Below are positions 1 to 11,657 of a DNA stretch of 64,000 nucleotides, piece after piece. The stretch spans positions 47,757 through 111,756 of the forward strand of contig JANWWO010000004.1 in NCBI GenBank assembly GCA_025057375.1, written 5' to 3'. Origin of the DNA: Candidatus Absconditabacterales bacterium (lineage in GTDB: Bacteria > Patescibacteriota > Gracilibacteria > Absconditabacterales > Absconditicoccaceae). A model generated the notes under the pieces. That model did no database searches. It was not told where the DNA came from and worked only from the letters and a program-made list of their open reading frames with translations. The translations under genes and the position numbers were made by a program. The number at the start of each line of letters is the position of its first letter. The stretch's first letter is position 1.

Positions 1-2
1 AA

Positions 3-1673
3 GATCGTCTGGCAGATGATCTTGCTTGGGTATTGAGTGAAGGACTATCTCTTGATATTAGAGTACCAAGGTGATGACCTCCACCATCGTGATGAGCTGC
101 ATGAATCAAGCTTATTGCCCAAAGCTCACAACAACTTGATGAGCTGATTCGCGTATCCAATGATTTTGAGTCGTATCTCAAAACACTCGATACCGCAACC
201 AATGTTGATAATAGCTCTAAACAAACTCCGGGTGAAGTCATCTTTCGTTTTGATAAAAATCAATTGGCAAATATTGGACTTACACAACAAGATTTCTTTT
301 GAGAATTGTTTGCAATGACGAGGTGAATCCAAGCTTGAAGCATCAAAGATACCCAAAATGATTATATCATATATCTTCGCTTAGAAGAGTTTGATGATCG
401 TATCAATCTTGATAATCTGGTCAATGCTCGTATCAATACAAGGGCCGGTCAGATCAGATTAGGTGATGTTGCTAGTTATACCTTATCAAATGCTGTTCAA
501 TCTGTATCAAGAGAAAATCAAGCACTGACAATCACAGTGAGTGCAGATCCTATTGTATGATTGACGCCTGATAAGGTTCAAACACCTCTTATTACTTTTG
601 CATCAACTTATGATTTTCCTGAATGAATAAGTTTTTCTGCTTGATGAGAAAATGAAGAAAATAAAGATTTACTGATTGCTATGGGAATAGCATTTCTTGT
701 AGCAGTTATTTGTATTTATGGTGTATTAGTTCTACAATTCAATTCATATTTTCAACCATCTGTTATTATGTATAGTGTCCTTATGTCATTGATTGGGGTC
801 AATATAGGATTGGTTGTTACAAATAATGCCTTTGGATTGCCAGTTATTATCTGATTTATTGCACTAACAGGGATTGTTGTAAATGATGCTATCGTTTTTG
901 TCGAAAAGTATAATACAAATCGTGAACGTGGTATGGATACGATCCAAGCAGTTCTTGAAGCAGGAAAGTCAAGACTTCAACCTATTATTCTTACGACTAT
1001 TACAACTGTTCTGGGGCTTGTATCGGTAGCAAGGCAAGATGAATTTTTTGCTTGACTTGCATATACAATTATGTTTGGTCTCTTCATGGGATCATTTATG
1101 ACACTTATTGCTATACCTATTCTGCTCATTGATGCAGAAAAATTGAAGCTTATGCTAAAGAGAAGTATTATCAAATGTGTTGTTTTTCTCTCTTTTATCA
1201 GCATTTGCTCTATCCCTTTTAGTCTAATATTATTTCTTGTGTGACAGCCATGGATAATTGGCATTGTTGGGTGAATTATCATTTTTTTTGTTCTTAATAC
1301 ACGATGGTTTACACGTACACATACATTTTATCTCCAATCACTTCTTGGATACAGAGTGCTATGATCACAATCCTCATCGTCAAGTACGAAAGAATCTGCT
1401 ATGCAATCAAAATGACATATACATGAATCACATAAATGACGAGATTGACAATATCATCCATGACTATATGCACTTATGAGTCAGGTGCTTATTATTTTCC
1501 CTTTTCTACTCTGATTACTTGTCGCATCACGAAATCGTAGTGTAGGGATACTGCTTATTGTATTATACCTACTTGCCAATATGATTTCTGTCTGGCTTTC
1601 TCCTAGCAATCAAGCACTACACGATAGAATATTGAAGACGAGAATTACTCAACATCATCTTGATGACGATTAA
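3..1673 (+). CDS. RND-family efflux transporter, C-terminal part (5' truncated by window)
   Basis: The frame is open from the window edge to TAA when UGA is read as Gly. The first ~210 residues are a periplasmic porter-like region. They are followed by the second RND membrane block: a run of transmembrane helices containing GFIALTGIVVNDAIVFVEK and a TTITTVLGL stretch, which is the conserved helix-4/helix-5 region of AcrB/HAE-type exporters. Such proteins export hydrophobic compounds or lipids across the envelope using proton flux. Unusually, the chain continues about 170 residues beyond the last RND helix, with extra helices and a final ALHDRILKT motif resembling the end of an RDD domain. The stop codon overlaps tail-to-tail with the minus-strand gene at 1670. 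The substrate cannot be inferred. Confidence 0.85.
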
Positions 1674-2863
1674 AAAAAGACAGTAAAATCTCCTGCGATT
1701 GCCATATCAAACGCAGGTTTTTTATAACGAAAAACAACATTATACGCTCCGACTTTTCCTTGTGTTGTAATTGTATAGTACAAATCAGCAAGTTGAGCAC
1801 CTCATGCTTCCACTCTATATTCTGTAAATGGATAAATATCATTTGACTGAGATACAGGCATCGCAATTCATGCAAGAGAAAGAGAAATATCGGTAAAACG
1901 ACTATCAGCAAAGAGCTGATTCCACATCAGTGATCTGATACTATCTGCCTGTTGTGATGCGACATTGTGTCACGTTCTTTCTGATGCAATCGTTGTCTGG
2001 AGAGGTTGAAAAGTATCACGAAAGCGCAGACTTGGTCAGGCATTCGTTGGTGTGATAGGATTTCTTGCATTTAACAGACTTTCTCTAATTGCCATGTCTT
2101 GAGGATTCATCGATGGAGCTGAACCAAAATATGTCATTCCATCATATTTAAAAATCCTAAAATACGAACGATTGGAGCCATCAAGCATAAAGCCATCAAC
2201 TGACCAACCTATCAACTCATCATCAGGAAAAGCACCATAGAGTCAGTCATTAGTATTGAGTGCTGGTCAAGCAAATCTTGCGGCAAGTGTTGGATTGAGC
2301 CTTAGCCAAATATCAAGTGTTGAAGGAGAAACTTTTTGGAGAGAAGGAGCTGAGGAATAAAAATCGTTGGGGGATGTTGTCCTGTCTATCATGAGAGGAA
2401 TTCTAATGCGTTGATTCGTACGAAGTCAATTCCATCATTTGCTTTGGTCAGCGAATAGACGATTGATATCGGTATCTCATGAACGAGGGATTTGTGTTGT
2501 TCTTGAGGAAATCGATCGTGTGGTCCCATTCCCTGGAAGCGAAAGAAAACTCATTGTCCCTGCTTGATGATCACTACGAGGTCATACATTAGTATCGCCA
2601 AGCCATCATCATGATCACTCAAATCACGGATCACGATGTCTGAGGATGAGCATTGCTCTTTCCATCGATCCATATGCACCATAGTAGGCAATATTATAGC
2701 CTTTAATATCGCGCATTTGAATAATAAATGGGGCATAAAGGGAATAAATTGTTAGGACCAGCGATGTTCCTAATAAAACCATAAGAATTGTAAATCCAAT
2801 AAGCATATGAGAACACAATATCAATAAAAAGGAATACGTAGAAAAGGTATACCGGTTATGCAA
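1670..2863 (-). CDS. Membrane-anchored exported protein, possibly pilus-associated (unknown function)
   Basis: 397 residues with one N-terminal transmembrane helix (roughly residues 10-45) and a long extracytoplasmic part. After the helix comes an IAYYGAYGSMERAMLILR segment followed by HRDPGFEGSGGW, where several glycines are UGA. A hydrophobic helix followed by an amphipathic stretch resembles PilX-like minor pilus components, but no prepilin cleavage motif is visible, so the link is inference. No ATG lies between the upstream in-frame stop and the helix, so TTG at 2863 is the likely start. The gene sits 14 bases after the 2878-3630 gene and is probably co-transcribed with it. Function not recognised. 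Confidence 0.65.
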
Positions 2864-2877
2864 ACAAAATGCAAATT

Positions 2878-3630
2878 TTATTGAATCGCTTCATTATATA
2901 ATGTCGGATCTTGGATAAACGAACGCGTATTTTTGAGCATCATTGTATACTGGTTTTGTAAACGATCTGATTGAGCGAGCAGAGATTCTCTGGTCTGTCA
3001 TAATGTACGAAGTGACAATCTTAAGGCTTCTGCCTGTTCACCAAAACGTTCTCAAAAAATACGTGATGAAACAATCATTCACTCATTGTCTCATGACAAT
3101 GCTCATAAAAAATCACGATCAGCTTGTTTCCTTTGATGATCTACTTGATAAAAATCTCCTTTTTGATTGATGATCGCAAGATCTAGTCAAATACCAACCT
3201 GTCTTGCTTTTGCCAAAAGACGTTGCATTCTTCTCATCAAACGATCAACTTCCACTTCACGTTCATTGATAGTCTGTCCGTGAATACGTGTCAGTGATAA
3301 CCTTCTCATTTGTTCGATAAGAATAAGGATACTGTCGATATCCCCTGCAGATATTATTCCATCATACGTTTCAAATCCTTTGGTTCCAAATTCGATACCT
3401 GCATAGACGATTCATACACTTTGCTGTCAGATGGCTCTTCTTGCAAGAATAGTTTTATGATCTCTTGGTTGTTCTGCATTGACGGTTTGTGTGATTGTTG
3501 GAAGTGGGAAAGAAAAAAAACGTTCAGTCCATGGACTTAGTACGTCGCTAAATCCATACAGCATCACAAATCAGCCAATAAATCATAGTCCAAATCGTCG
3601 TGTTTTGATAAGACGAAAGATGAATTCCAT
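2878..3630 (-). CDS. Membrane-anchored coiled-coil protein of unknown function
   Basis: 250 residues beginning MEFIFRLIKTRRFG, with one transmembrane helix at about residues 10-30. A short extracytoplasmic linker and a helical region follow, rich in E, R, Q and L (for example INEREVEVDRLMRRMQRLLA), predicted to be coiled coil. The ATG at 3630 is the first codon of the frame and is preceded by a T-rich leader. It forms an apparent operon with the genes at 3658-3888 (upstream) and 1670-2863 (downstream). No family recognised. The layout (anchor plus coiled coil) would fit a structural partner of the downstream exported protein, which is inference only. Confidence 0.65.
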
Positions 3631-3657
3631 GAAGCAAGAAAGTAAATAAAAGATCGA

Positions 3658-3888
3658 TTATTCTAAGGATGAAGCAATGGAATTCATAACAGATCAAAAC
3701 TTTTGATTGATACGTTTTTTCTTTTGCTTGGTTTTATCATCCCCTCATCCTCCCCCACCCCAATCACCAGGATTAAAGCTATTGGCTATCATCTCGACTA
3801 CACGTGACTCATCAGGACTTAAATCTCATGGATTTTCTGGACCACGCAACGATTCCGGAGCTTTGATAGGAGATGTTTCGTTTGTCAT
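3658..3888 (-). CDS. Small Gly/Pro-rich cytoplasmic protein, unknown
   Basis: 76 residues, starting MTNETSPIKAPESLRGPENP. It has a run of six consecutive glycines (positions ~45-50) encoded by a mix of GGN and UGA, then a Lys-rich stretch DDKTKQKKKR. No membrane helix is present. It is the first gene after the promoter at 3917-3944 and probably heads the minus-strand operon running to 1670. The leader before the ATG is T-rich with no Shine-Dalgarno site. Function unknown. Confidence 0.55.
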
Positions 3889-3916
3889 GAGAAATCGATA
3901 AAATAAAACTATTAAT

Positions 3917-3944
3917 AGTATACAGATGTTTGGGTATGAGACAA
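3917..3944 (-). promoter_or_regulatory. Promoter for the 3888-1670 operon
   Basis: On the minus strand TTGTCT lies 16 bases upstream of TATACT, 29 bases before the ATG at 3888. The -10 hexamer is the same one used by other promoters in this window. Confidence 0.5.
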
Positions 3945-4056
3945 AAAGCATCAATTCTTTTTTATGTATTCTCTTGACAAAAAAAAATGATATGACAACC
4001 ATATCGTGACAAAAAAAACTGACTCATATCGCGTTCCTTATCTAATTATAGATCTG

Positions 4057-4347
4057 CTACAAGTCATGAATACTTGTAAGCATAGCATCCAGGTCATGTG
4101 CTTCTTGTTTTTTTTCCTCTTCCTCTTGATGTTTGAGCTTTTCGAGAAAATTGAGTCACTGATATATCTTGGCTGTTTTGGTTTCATCTTTGACTCCATT
4201 GAGTGCTTGTTGGGATATGCTAACTAGTTCATCAATTATATCATCAGTTAACTCATTTTGTACAATAAGATGTTTGATATTTTGTCCTTCTGGTCGGACA
4301 TCATTGAGTGTATCAAGAAAAGCAATTAGATACTCTTTTTTAGACAT
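4057..4347 (-). CDS. Small acidic helical protein, unknown
   Basis: 96 residues beginning MSKKEYLIAFLDTLNDVRPEG, ending in a Glu/Lys-rich helix (KHQEEEEEKKQEAHD) and TSIHDL. One internal Gly is UGA. No signal peptide or membrane helix. It lies 67 bases downstream of clpC on the same strand, so it may be read through from the clpC promoter and could be a cofactor, but this is inference from position only. No family recognised. Confidence 0.6.
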
Positions 4348-4414
4348 CGATATACACTGATAATAAAAACACAATCAACAATGATAGCAAGATATCTTTC
4401 ATATCAAAGAAATA

Positions 4415-6976
4415 TTATTTCATCAGCTCTGCAATAATTTTTGGTTCAAGTGTGTTATGGATATAGGCAGAAATTGGTCTTGCTCCAAATTGTGGATTAT
4501 AGATCTCATCAATAATTGTATCGATTTCCTTTGATGACAGTTTGGGCAACGTTAATGTTGGATGTGCCTGTTTCCATAGATGCAAAAAATTTTTTCGTTG
4601 TGCCTGAAAAATTTCTTTCATTATCAATTTACTCAACGGACGAAACACAATTTTGTAATCAATTCTATTGAGCAACTCTGGACTAAGTTTGTCTTTGACA
4701 ATATCAAGTATCCTTGTTTGTATCGCTGCAAATTCTTTTGTCTCAGCATCTGCCACTGATTTTTTGGTTGTACCAAACCCGATGCTGTGTTGTTTTTTTG
4801 CAAATTCTGTATGTCCTATATTTGATGTCATAATAATAACTGTTGATTTGAATGAAATAAGTCTTCCTTTTGAATCTTTGAGATGTCATTCATCGAGAAT
4901 TTGAAGAAGAATATTGAGAACATCGGGATCTGCTTTTTCAATCTCATCAAAGAGAACGACAGAATATGGTTGTCTTCTGACAGCTTCCGTCAGTACTCAT
5001 CATGATTCAAATCCTACATATCATGGTGCAGATCAAAGAAGTTTAGACACTGAGTATTTTTCCATAAATTCTGACATATCTACTCTTATCAAGGCTTTTT
5101 CATCACCAAAATACTCTTTTGCCAGCATTTTTGCACAAAACGTTTTCCCGACTCCTGATGGTCCCAAAAAAAGAAACGATGCAATGGGTTTATTTTTTGG
5201 AATTACAGAAAGTCTATTTCTCTGCATTGTTGAAACAATTGCTTTGACAGCTTCATCTTGTCCTTTGATGGCAATACTCATTTGTGTATGGAGTCTTTTG
5301 AGTTTTGCAATTTCATCTTCATTGACAATAGATGTAGGTAATCACATTTTGTCAGCAAGGACTTGACCAATATCAAGTCATGTCACAACTGGCCTCAAGT
5401 GATGAGGTACGGTATGAGCCTGTTTGAGGTCCAAGAGAGATTGTTTAAGGCTTTCTTGTTCTTTTTTGAGTGTTGCAGCTGTATAATAATCTTGATCTTC
5501 GACGCACTGTGCAACACGAAGATCAATTTCTTCTATTTTTTTGACAATTTCTTGATATTGATCGTCTATCTCTGTTTTTGCAAGAAGTGTTGATTTTCTT
5601 GCTCCTGCCTCATCAATAACATCAATTGCTTTATCAGGCAGAAATTTGTTGAGTACATATCTTGATGTCAATGCAATTGCCTGATCAATAGCTTCGTCTG
5701 TAATACTCACGCCGTGAAAATCCTCATATCTTGAACGTAGTCAGAGAAGTATTTTTTTTGTATCAGCATGAGTAGGTTCATTCACATGGATTTCTTGAAA
5801 TCTTCTTTTGAGAGCAGCATCCTTTTCGATATGTTTTTGGAATTCATCAAACGTCGTGGCCCCAATAAGTTTGATTTTCCCCCTTGCAAGCATTGGTTTG
5901 ATCAACTGTGCTGCATCATCAGTTCCATTTGCTCCACCAGCACCAATAATTGTGTGTAACTCATCAATAAACAAAATAATATTATTAACTGGATCGGCGG
6001 CCTCATCGAGGATAGTCTTAAACCTTGTTTCAAAATCACCTCTATATTTGGTTCCTGCAACAAGCGTCCCCATATCCAACGTAAAAATTCTTTTGTTTTT
6101 AAGTTTTTCAGGGACATCGCCAGCAACAATCTTCATCGCTAGTCATTCAACAATCGCTGTTTTCCCTACTCACGCCTCCCCTATCAATAAAGGATTGTTT
6201 TTAGATTTACGCAAAAGCGTATAAATCACTTGATCAAGTTCTTTATCACGTCATATACAGGGATCCAAACGTCCATGACGAGCATCATCAGTAATATCTG
6301 TCCCAAAATATTCACAGGCAAGCTTCGTGTCATCTTTTTTACCTTTTTTCTTAGACGTCGATGATCACCCACTATCGTTTCCTACTTCAATAACATCAAC
6401 ATCATCACTACTTGATCAGATCACAACTCACGAAATACCATCGGTGCCAACCATGTCAACAAGTTGAACCATATCAACAGCATCAATGGGTAAATTGAGT
6501 GATGTAAGAATAGTTCCCATTTTGTCCATAAAAGTATAAAGAGGAATTTCCATTTTTGCTAGACGTTTGATAAGGTTTGTGAGACCATAGAGTACTTTAT
6601 CAAAATCATTATTGACGAAAAGATCGTGTTGTAACGACGGTGAAAGATGATGAGCAGAAACATACAGCAATGCTGCAACATCAACAAAGTTTTGGTATTC
6701 AAGAAGAAGATTGAGAACAACACTATCAATAGGAAGACTTGTATAGTCATGAATCTCAGGAAGAGAAAAATCACCGATATGGCATTTGGCAGCCAGAGAA
6801 TCTTTGAATGCATGAAGGTCCTGAATACCAACCATTTTCCATAACATATCAGCGTACGGATGAGCTGTGATTTTCCATGCTGATGACAAGAAAATGTGAT
6901 CAGCAGAAATAGGATGTCACTCAGTCATGACCGTTGCAAGATTGAGAACATCACGTGCATGAGGAGTATAATTCAT
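4415..6976 (-). CDS. clpC: ATP-dependent Clp protease ATPase subunit ClpC
   Basis: 853 residues. There is a Clp N-domain-like region (1-150) and an acidic linker. The first AAA+ module has Walker A GEAGVGKT near 266 and Walker [11 protein letters not shown] short UVR-like middle helix pair ([12 protein letters not shown]) identifies ClpC rather than ClpB, which has a much longer coiled coil. The second AAA+ module has GPSGVGKT near 604 and VVLFDEIEK, followed by the small D2 domain. It unfolds substrates for ClpP or refolds aggregates. The central Gly of the first Walker A is UGA. The start at 6976 gives the conserved N-domain opening ([14 protein letters not shown]) and follows a clear promoter. 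ClpP itself is not in the window. Confidence 0.93.
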
Positions 6977-7005
6977 GAAGTACACAAAGGATAAAAATCG
7001 TCTTT

Positions 7006-7033
7006 AGTATAGTGGTTTTTTTTTAATTTGCAA
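7006..7033 (-). promoter_or_regulatory. clpC promoter (TTGCAA-16-TATACT)
   Basis: The minus strand carries TTGCAA, 16 bases, then TATACT, ending 29 bases before the clpC ATG. No CIRCE (HrcA) inverted repeat was seen. The whole gap 6977-7278 (302 bases) between the divergent clpC and methyltransferase genes holds this promoter and a GTGCAC...GTGCAC repeat near 7180-7198. No gene was found in it. Confidence 0.6.
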
Positions 7034-7278
7034 GACAAATATCATCAAAATTAGCACGTATAAAAAAATGGTGCTATGTTGTCAGTTTTTTATGAGCATG
7101 TAATTTATTCACATGCAGAATACATACATCCTCTATTTTTTCTTGATTCTCAAACAAAAACCCGTACATACAATAATGTGCACCTCTCATGTGCACGGCC
7201 GTCGCTTTTTTGTTGATTATGATACTTCTCTTGTTTCCATCATATACGTGGTTCCTTTTTTATTCTTCTTCCTATATC

Positions 7279-8427
7279 ATGATTCGTTTCGTCTGTCACT
7301 GTGCTTTCGGAACGGTATGAATGCTTGCACGTGAATGCAAAAGATTATCCTTGACAGTTGTCAGTTATAACCACTTTTTTGTTGTATGTGAAGGAACAAG
7401 CGATGATCTCCTACGTGCACTCCTATGGTTGAGAATTGCTACCAGAATTTGTGTGGTTGTCGCGTCATGTGTTGCATTATCATGGGATGAACTCTATGAT
7501 AATCTTAAAGCGATTGAACGATCATTGTGGATTCTCCCTCGTACTAAACCTGTTATTCGCGCAAAAGCTAATGGATGTCTGCTTTCTTCTATCCCAACAA
7601 TACAGTCAATCTCGCAAAAAGCTGTCATGACCAAACTTTTTGGGAATCAGCAGTGTCTGTATGAAGAAACATCCACGATTGTTGTCACGTGAATACATAA
7701 TAAATGGACCATCAGTATTGATGTCATTTGATCAATGACTGATAGATGCATTCGTCCTCGTCACGGGATAGCTCCTTTGAGAGAAAATCTTGCATGTGCT
7801 GCATTACTTCAGTCATGATGGCGTTTTCGCGAATCGCTCATCGATCCTTTTGCATGATCAGGAACGATTATCATCGAAGCATATCTCCTTGCTCGTAATC
7901 TTCCCCCAAGAATAGTACGAAAACAACCCTCACTTTCATTTCCTTGGTTTACACCAACACACCAACGGCACGATCTGATTGACCATGCATATAAAAATTC
8001 ATATCCCTGACCCTTTCGTTTGATTGCTGCCGATCATGATGTATCTATGGTGAGATTGATGAATGACATTTTTTCTCACCCGATCTTTAGTGATATGGTT
8101 GAAATAAGACATGCAAATGCTTTTACATCTCTAGATCCTACAATCCGCCGATGCGTTACCAATCCTCCATATGGCAAGAGAATTGATCGTTCTCGGTCTT
8201 TTGCTTCATTGATTTCATGGTTTGATAGAGCACAATTGCGTGGTGCACTTGTGTATGGTGGTGATGATGATGGATACGCTTCAACATCTCAATGACACAA
8301 CAATACATCTCAGCAAGACCATCGTTCATCAATCCATCGTCGTCCTTCACAATCACGCTATCCGTGACGAATCGCACATCATCGATATAATGGATCTGAC
8401 CGCTGTCGTTTGTGGTGTAAAATCTAG
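7279..8427 (+). CDS. THUMP-type RNA guanine-N2 methyltransferase (RlmL/Trm11-like)
   Basis: 382 residues. The N-terminal ~150 residues match a ferredoxin-like/THUMP RNA-binding region. They are followed by a Rossmann methyltransferase with SAM-binding DPFAGSGTIIIEA near residue 189 and the catalytic NPPYG motif near 295. A YNGSDRCRLW ending resembles the C-terminus of RlmL-type enzymes. These methylate a guanine N2 in 23S rRNA or tRNA. ATG 7279 is chosen because it gives a typical start (MIRFVCHCAFGTVGMLA); an internal ATG at 7321 is also possible. It diverges from clpC. The family is fairly certain, the exact RNA target is not. Confidence 0.8.
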
Positions 8428-8618
8428 TGTATTCCTCCTTTTTTGTATGTTCATGAACCAGATAGAAGTATCTATCTCGTACTTTTTTGGCATACAAGAG
8501 AACATAAAACAATTATAGCATATATCGTGCAGAGATTGATGATTTTCCGAATTTCAATTGAATATACCATAATCTACACTAATCTGTTAATCGTTTTTTT
8601 TATTTTCTTTTTATAGAG

Positions 8619-10253
8619 ATGTTCGGTAGACGCGTACGTCTATGATGGTTCAGAACTATTTTTTCTCTCATCTATGAGATTTGTATAAGTTTTTTCTTTG
8701 CTGTTCTTTTGTATATTATTGTTGTTCCTTTGACTATTCCTTCATGATGAACTATTCTTCATGGACTCATTTCGACAACAGTAGGGTTGATTCTTACTCT
8801 TATTCTGATTGTTAGACATAAAAATGATCAGTATTTTCTATGATTAGCTCCAACTAGTATGTTTGCATATGGCTGAGCTGTTCTTTTGTATTGACCAGGA
8901 ATTATTCCTGCTATTACAGTGTGGGTAGGAGTATTATTGCTCATCATCAGTATTGTGCGTGCAATTCATTATATTCTTGTTCTCCCTCCGTCATTAGTTT
9001 ATGGGTTTTTATGATGATTGGGGATCTTCATGGGACGAAAATTCATTGAAAGATATGTATGGGGTCCTATACGTATGGTTTTTACTATTCCTTGATCTGT
9101 ACAATGAATTATTATTCATTGTAGTGTTTTCATTGTATCACTTTTTATCCTTTTTTTAGCAAAAAAATATTTCCCGCGTATACTGTGATTTGTATTCATT
9201 TTTTGCCTCTTTCTCTTTATGCATTTAATTCCGTGGTCTCTCGACTCCCTCTCAACAATTTGATCATTTTTGCCCTCTATTACAATCGAAACCTTAACAC
9301 AACATCGATTGGTAAGTTGGAAATCAGCAATATGATTGATGACAGGCACTATGCGAATCAACGCTTTCCTCGTTGCTTGTATCATTACTCTTACTTCATT
9401 ATTTGAAAGCTCAGTACTTCATCAATATCTTATAGAAAAAAAGAATACTGATGAATTGTCATATGTTCTTTTTCTTTCATGACTAGGCACGCTTGTGTCT
9501 GGATTCTTAGGAGGTCTTGTTGTCTCCCCTATTTTTGCAAGATCAAATCAATTCCACACACTCAAAAACAGTTGATCATCCTCTCGTTTGATTGGTTTCA
9601 TTAGTGTATTTTTTCTTTTCATCCTATTTTCTCAATGAATATGACTACTTCATAGTTTTCCTATTGTTTTGATTGCAAGCATGATTATTGTGTGATCTTA
9701 TGATCTTGTTAGAAAGGTCCCTTTGATGAGGCTCTATCGCTTAGACAAAATCATTTTCATCAAAATCATTATTCTGATTACAATGATGGTCTTTTTCAAT
9801 CCTTTGCTTGTTTTTTTTGCCTGACTTATTATGGAAATGATCCATATACTCCATCAACAATTTCATCGTCCTCGATATGTCACTATTTTTCGCAAAAAAA
9901 AATTTTTTAGAAAACTTCGTCTTGATCAACGAAAAGACTATCATGCACAACCATCAGATATCGTTATTTTGAAAGGAGTATGAACATTGTCATACCTTCA
10001 TGTATCACGCTTTGAAGAACAACTCCGTACTATGCCGTATATAAAATATTTGATTATTTCTTTTTGATCTAGCACTATCACAGATATTAATATGTATAAC
10101 TTTTGTGATTTATTATGTCAATGGAGAAAAAAATCACAATCCACTATTATTCTTAGCTGATTGTTTAGTGATGATCAACGTCTTCTTTCTCAATTTATCT
10201 GCGTCTGATCAAATTCAGAAGCGCTTGATTATATTTGGGCACGCTCATCCTAG
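8619..10253 (+). CDS. SulP/SLC26-like anion transporter with C-terminal STAS domain
   Basis: 544 residues. About 10-12 hydrophobic helices fill residues 15-430. They include a GLAPTSMFAYGG segment at the usual place of the SulP substrate loop and a FLGGLVVSPIFARSN segment equivalent to the conserved 'GG.P..PSFSRSA' motif. The last ~100 residues (from PSDIVILKGVGTLSYL) form an alternating strand/helix STAS-like domain. SulP proteins move sulfate, bicarbonate or dicarboxylates across the inner membrane. Many glycines are UGA. The start follows a T-rich leader (8590-8614). The substrate is not predictable. Confidence 0.75.
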
Positions 10254-10264
10254 TCAGACATTTT

Positions 10265-10293
10265 TTGACAAATAATTCCTTTTTTTATATACT
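10265..10293 (+). promoter_or_regulatory. Promoter of the MgtC/DUF4010 gene
   Basis: TTGACA, a 17-base spacer, then TATACT, 30 bases upstream of ATG 10324. A near-perfect sigma-70-type promoter just after the upstream stop codon. Confidence 0.75.
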
Positions 10294-10323
10294 TATGGTA
10301 CATCTTTTATTTTCTGTGTCATA

Positions 10324-11559
10324 ATGTTTGATATTAACTTATTGTATTGATTAGCTCTTGCTTGATCACTATGAATCCTTATTTGAATAGAAAGAGAACG
10401 TACACAATCAAGCACCTGATGAATAAGAACCTATACCATAACAGGCATCCTGTGATATCTCGCAAGTTTAGAAGAAACTCTTTTATATTTGATTTGATGA
10501 TGTCTTATTTTACGAGTTTGAGCAAGTTATGTAGGTGATTTTTGGAAATTGGGACGCACAAAATTGACGTCAGAGCTTTCGTTAATGATGACGTGGGTTG
10601 CTGGTGTGTTGGTAGGATATGATTATACAATGCTTGCAACTGTTGCTGTAATCTGTCTTTTTCTTCTTTTATATAATTTCCAAGAGCTCAAATCATTTGC
10701 AACATCTCTCAATAATGATGAGCTTTTGGGAACAGTAAAACTTGCTATTATTTCCTTTATTGTGCTTCCCCTTTTGCCAAATGAAGCCATGGGTCCTTTT
10801 GATGCATTCAATCCTCAAAAGATACGGAAGATTGTTGTTTTCATCTCATGAATAAGTCGGATAGGCTATATCCTCTCCAAACTACTTTGAAATAAATATG
10901 GCATAGGATTGACAGCTATTGTAGGATGATTGGCATCATCGACAGCAGTAACAAGTTCACTCAGTAATTTATCAGCAAAAAATTCCTGATCATATCTACC
11001 CTATACGTTTGGTGTTGTGATTGCATCAAGTATTATGTTTTTTAGAATGCTTGCAGCACTTTATGTTTTCAATCAAAACCTTTTCTCTCTCCTCCTTCCC
11101 TCACTTGCATGAATGGGCATTGCAGGATTTGCTGCCAGTGGTTATTGGGCACGGAGAATGAGTCGTGATCAATCAGATCGTGATATTACCGTTGATGTAT
11201 GATGATCACCATTTGAGCTTAAACCTGCGCTATTTTTTGCGATTATTTTTAGTCTTGTTGGTCTCATATCCAATATAGGGTTAGCGTATCTTCCTGAACA
11301 AAGCCTCTACCTGATTGCTATTATCTCATGACTCTCTGATGTGGATGCGATTACACTTACGATTGCAACATTACCCACGATTTCCGCAACCGTTGCCATT
11401 GGAGCAACACTCTTTGCAGCAACAAGCAATACTATCGTCAAAGGAGTGCTTGCTTGGAGAATGGGGTCTCAACCATTTTGACATGGTGTTGCGTATTCGT
11501 TTTGATTTATGATTCTTGTGTGATTTCTCATTCGACTAATACCTTTGATCCTGGGGTAA
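10324..11559 (+). CDS. MgtC/DUF4010 family inner-membrane protein
   Basis: 411 residues and about 11-12 transmembrane helices. The N-terminus carries the MgtC signature (GILIGIEREREQSSTGGIRT), with the usual Glu-Arg pair and GG.RT loop. The DUF4010 region follows, with GGLASSTAVTSSLSNLS at about residues 205-221. MgtC-type proteins affect ATP synthase or divalent-cation homeostasis, and DUF4010 members are uncharacterised transport-like proteins. The start at 10324 restores the complete MgtC motif, which a later TTG (10549) would cut off. It is monocistronic between a strong promoter and a terminator. Confidence 0.8.
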
Positions 11560-11589
11560 GCATACTTCTCATCTATCATATACAAAAAC

Positions 11590-11616
11590 AATCCCCTTTC
11601 AATGAGGGGATTTTTT
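11590..11616. terminator. Bidirectional intrinsic terminator
   Basis: A perfect 8-bp stem (AATCCCCT / AGGGGATT) with a 7-base loop, followed by TTTTTT on the plus strand and GTTTTTGT on the minus strand. It lies between the convergent DUF4010 gene and serS and can serve both. Confidence 0.8.
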
Positions 11617-11657
11617 CTACAAAAAACGCATCAAGGATATTCTTTCTCTATATAATA

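Noticed and set aside
7178..7200. GTGCAC...GTGCAC repeat upstream of the methyltransferase as regulatory site
   Set aside because: Each half is a self-complementary 6-mer; the spacing is short and no other copy is seen, so it may be chance.
8156..8512. 118-codon ORF on the minus strand without UGA, with protein-like stretches
   Set aside because: It overlaps the C-terminal third of the RNA methyltransferase, whose ending (YNGSDRCRLW) fits the family. No domain is seen and only ~85 bases are unique.
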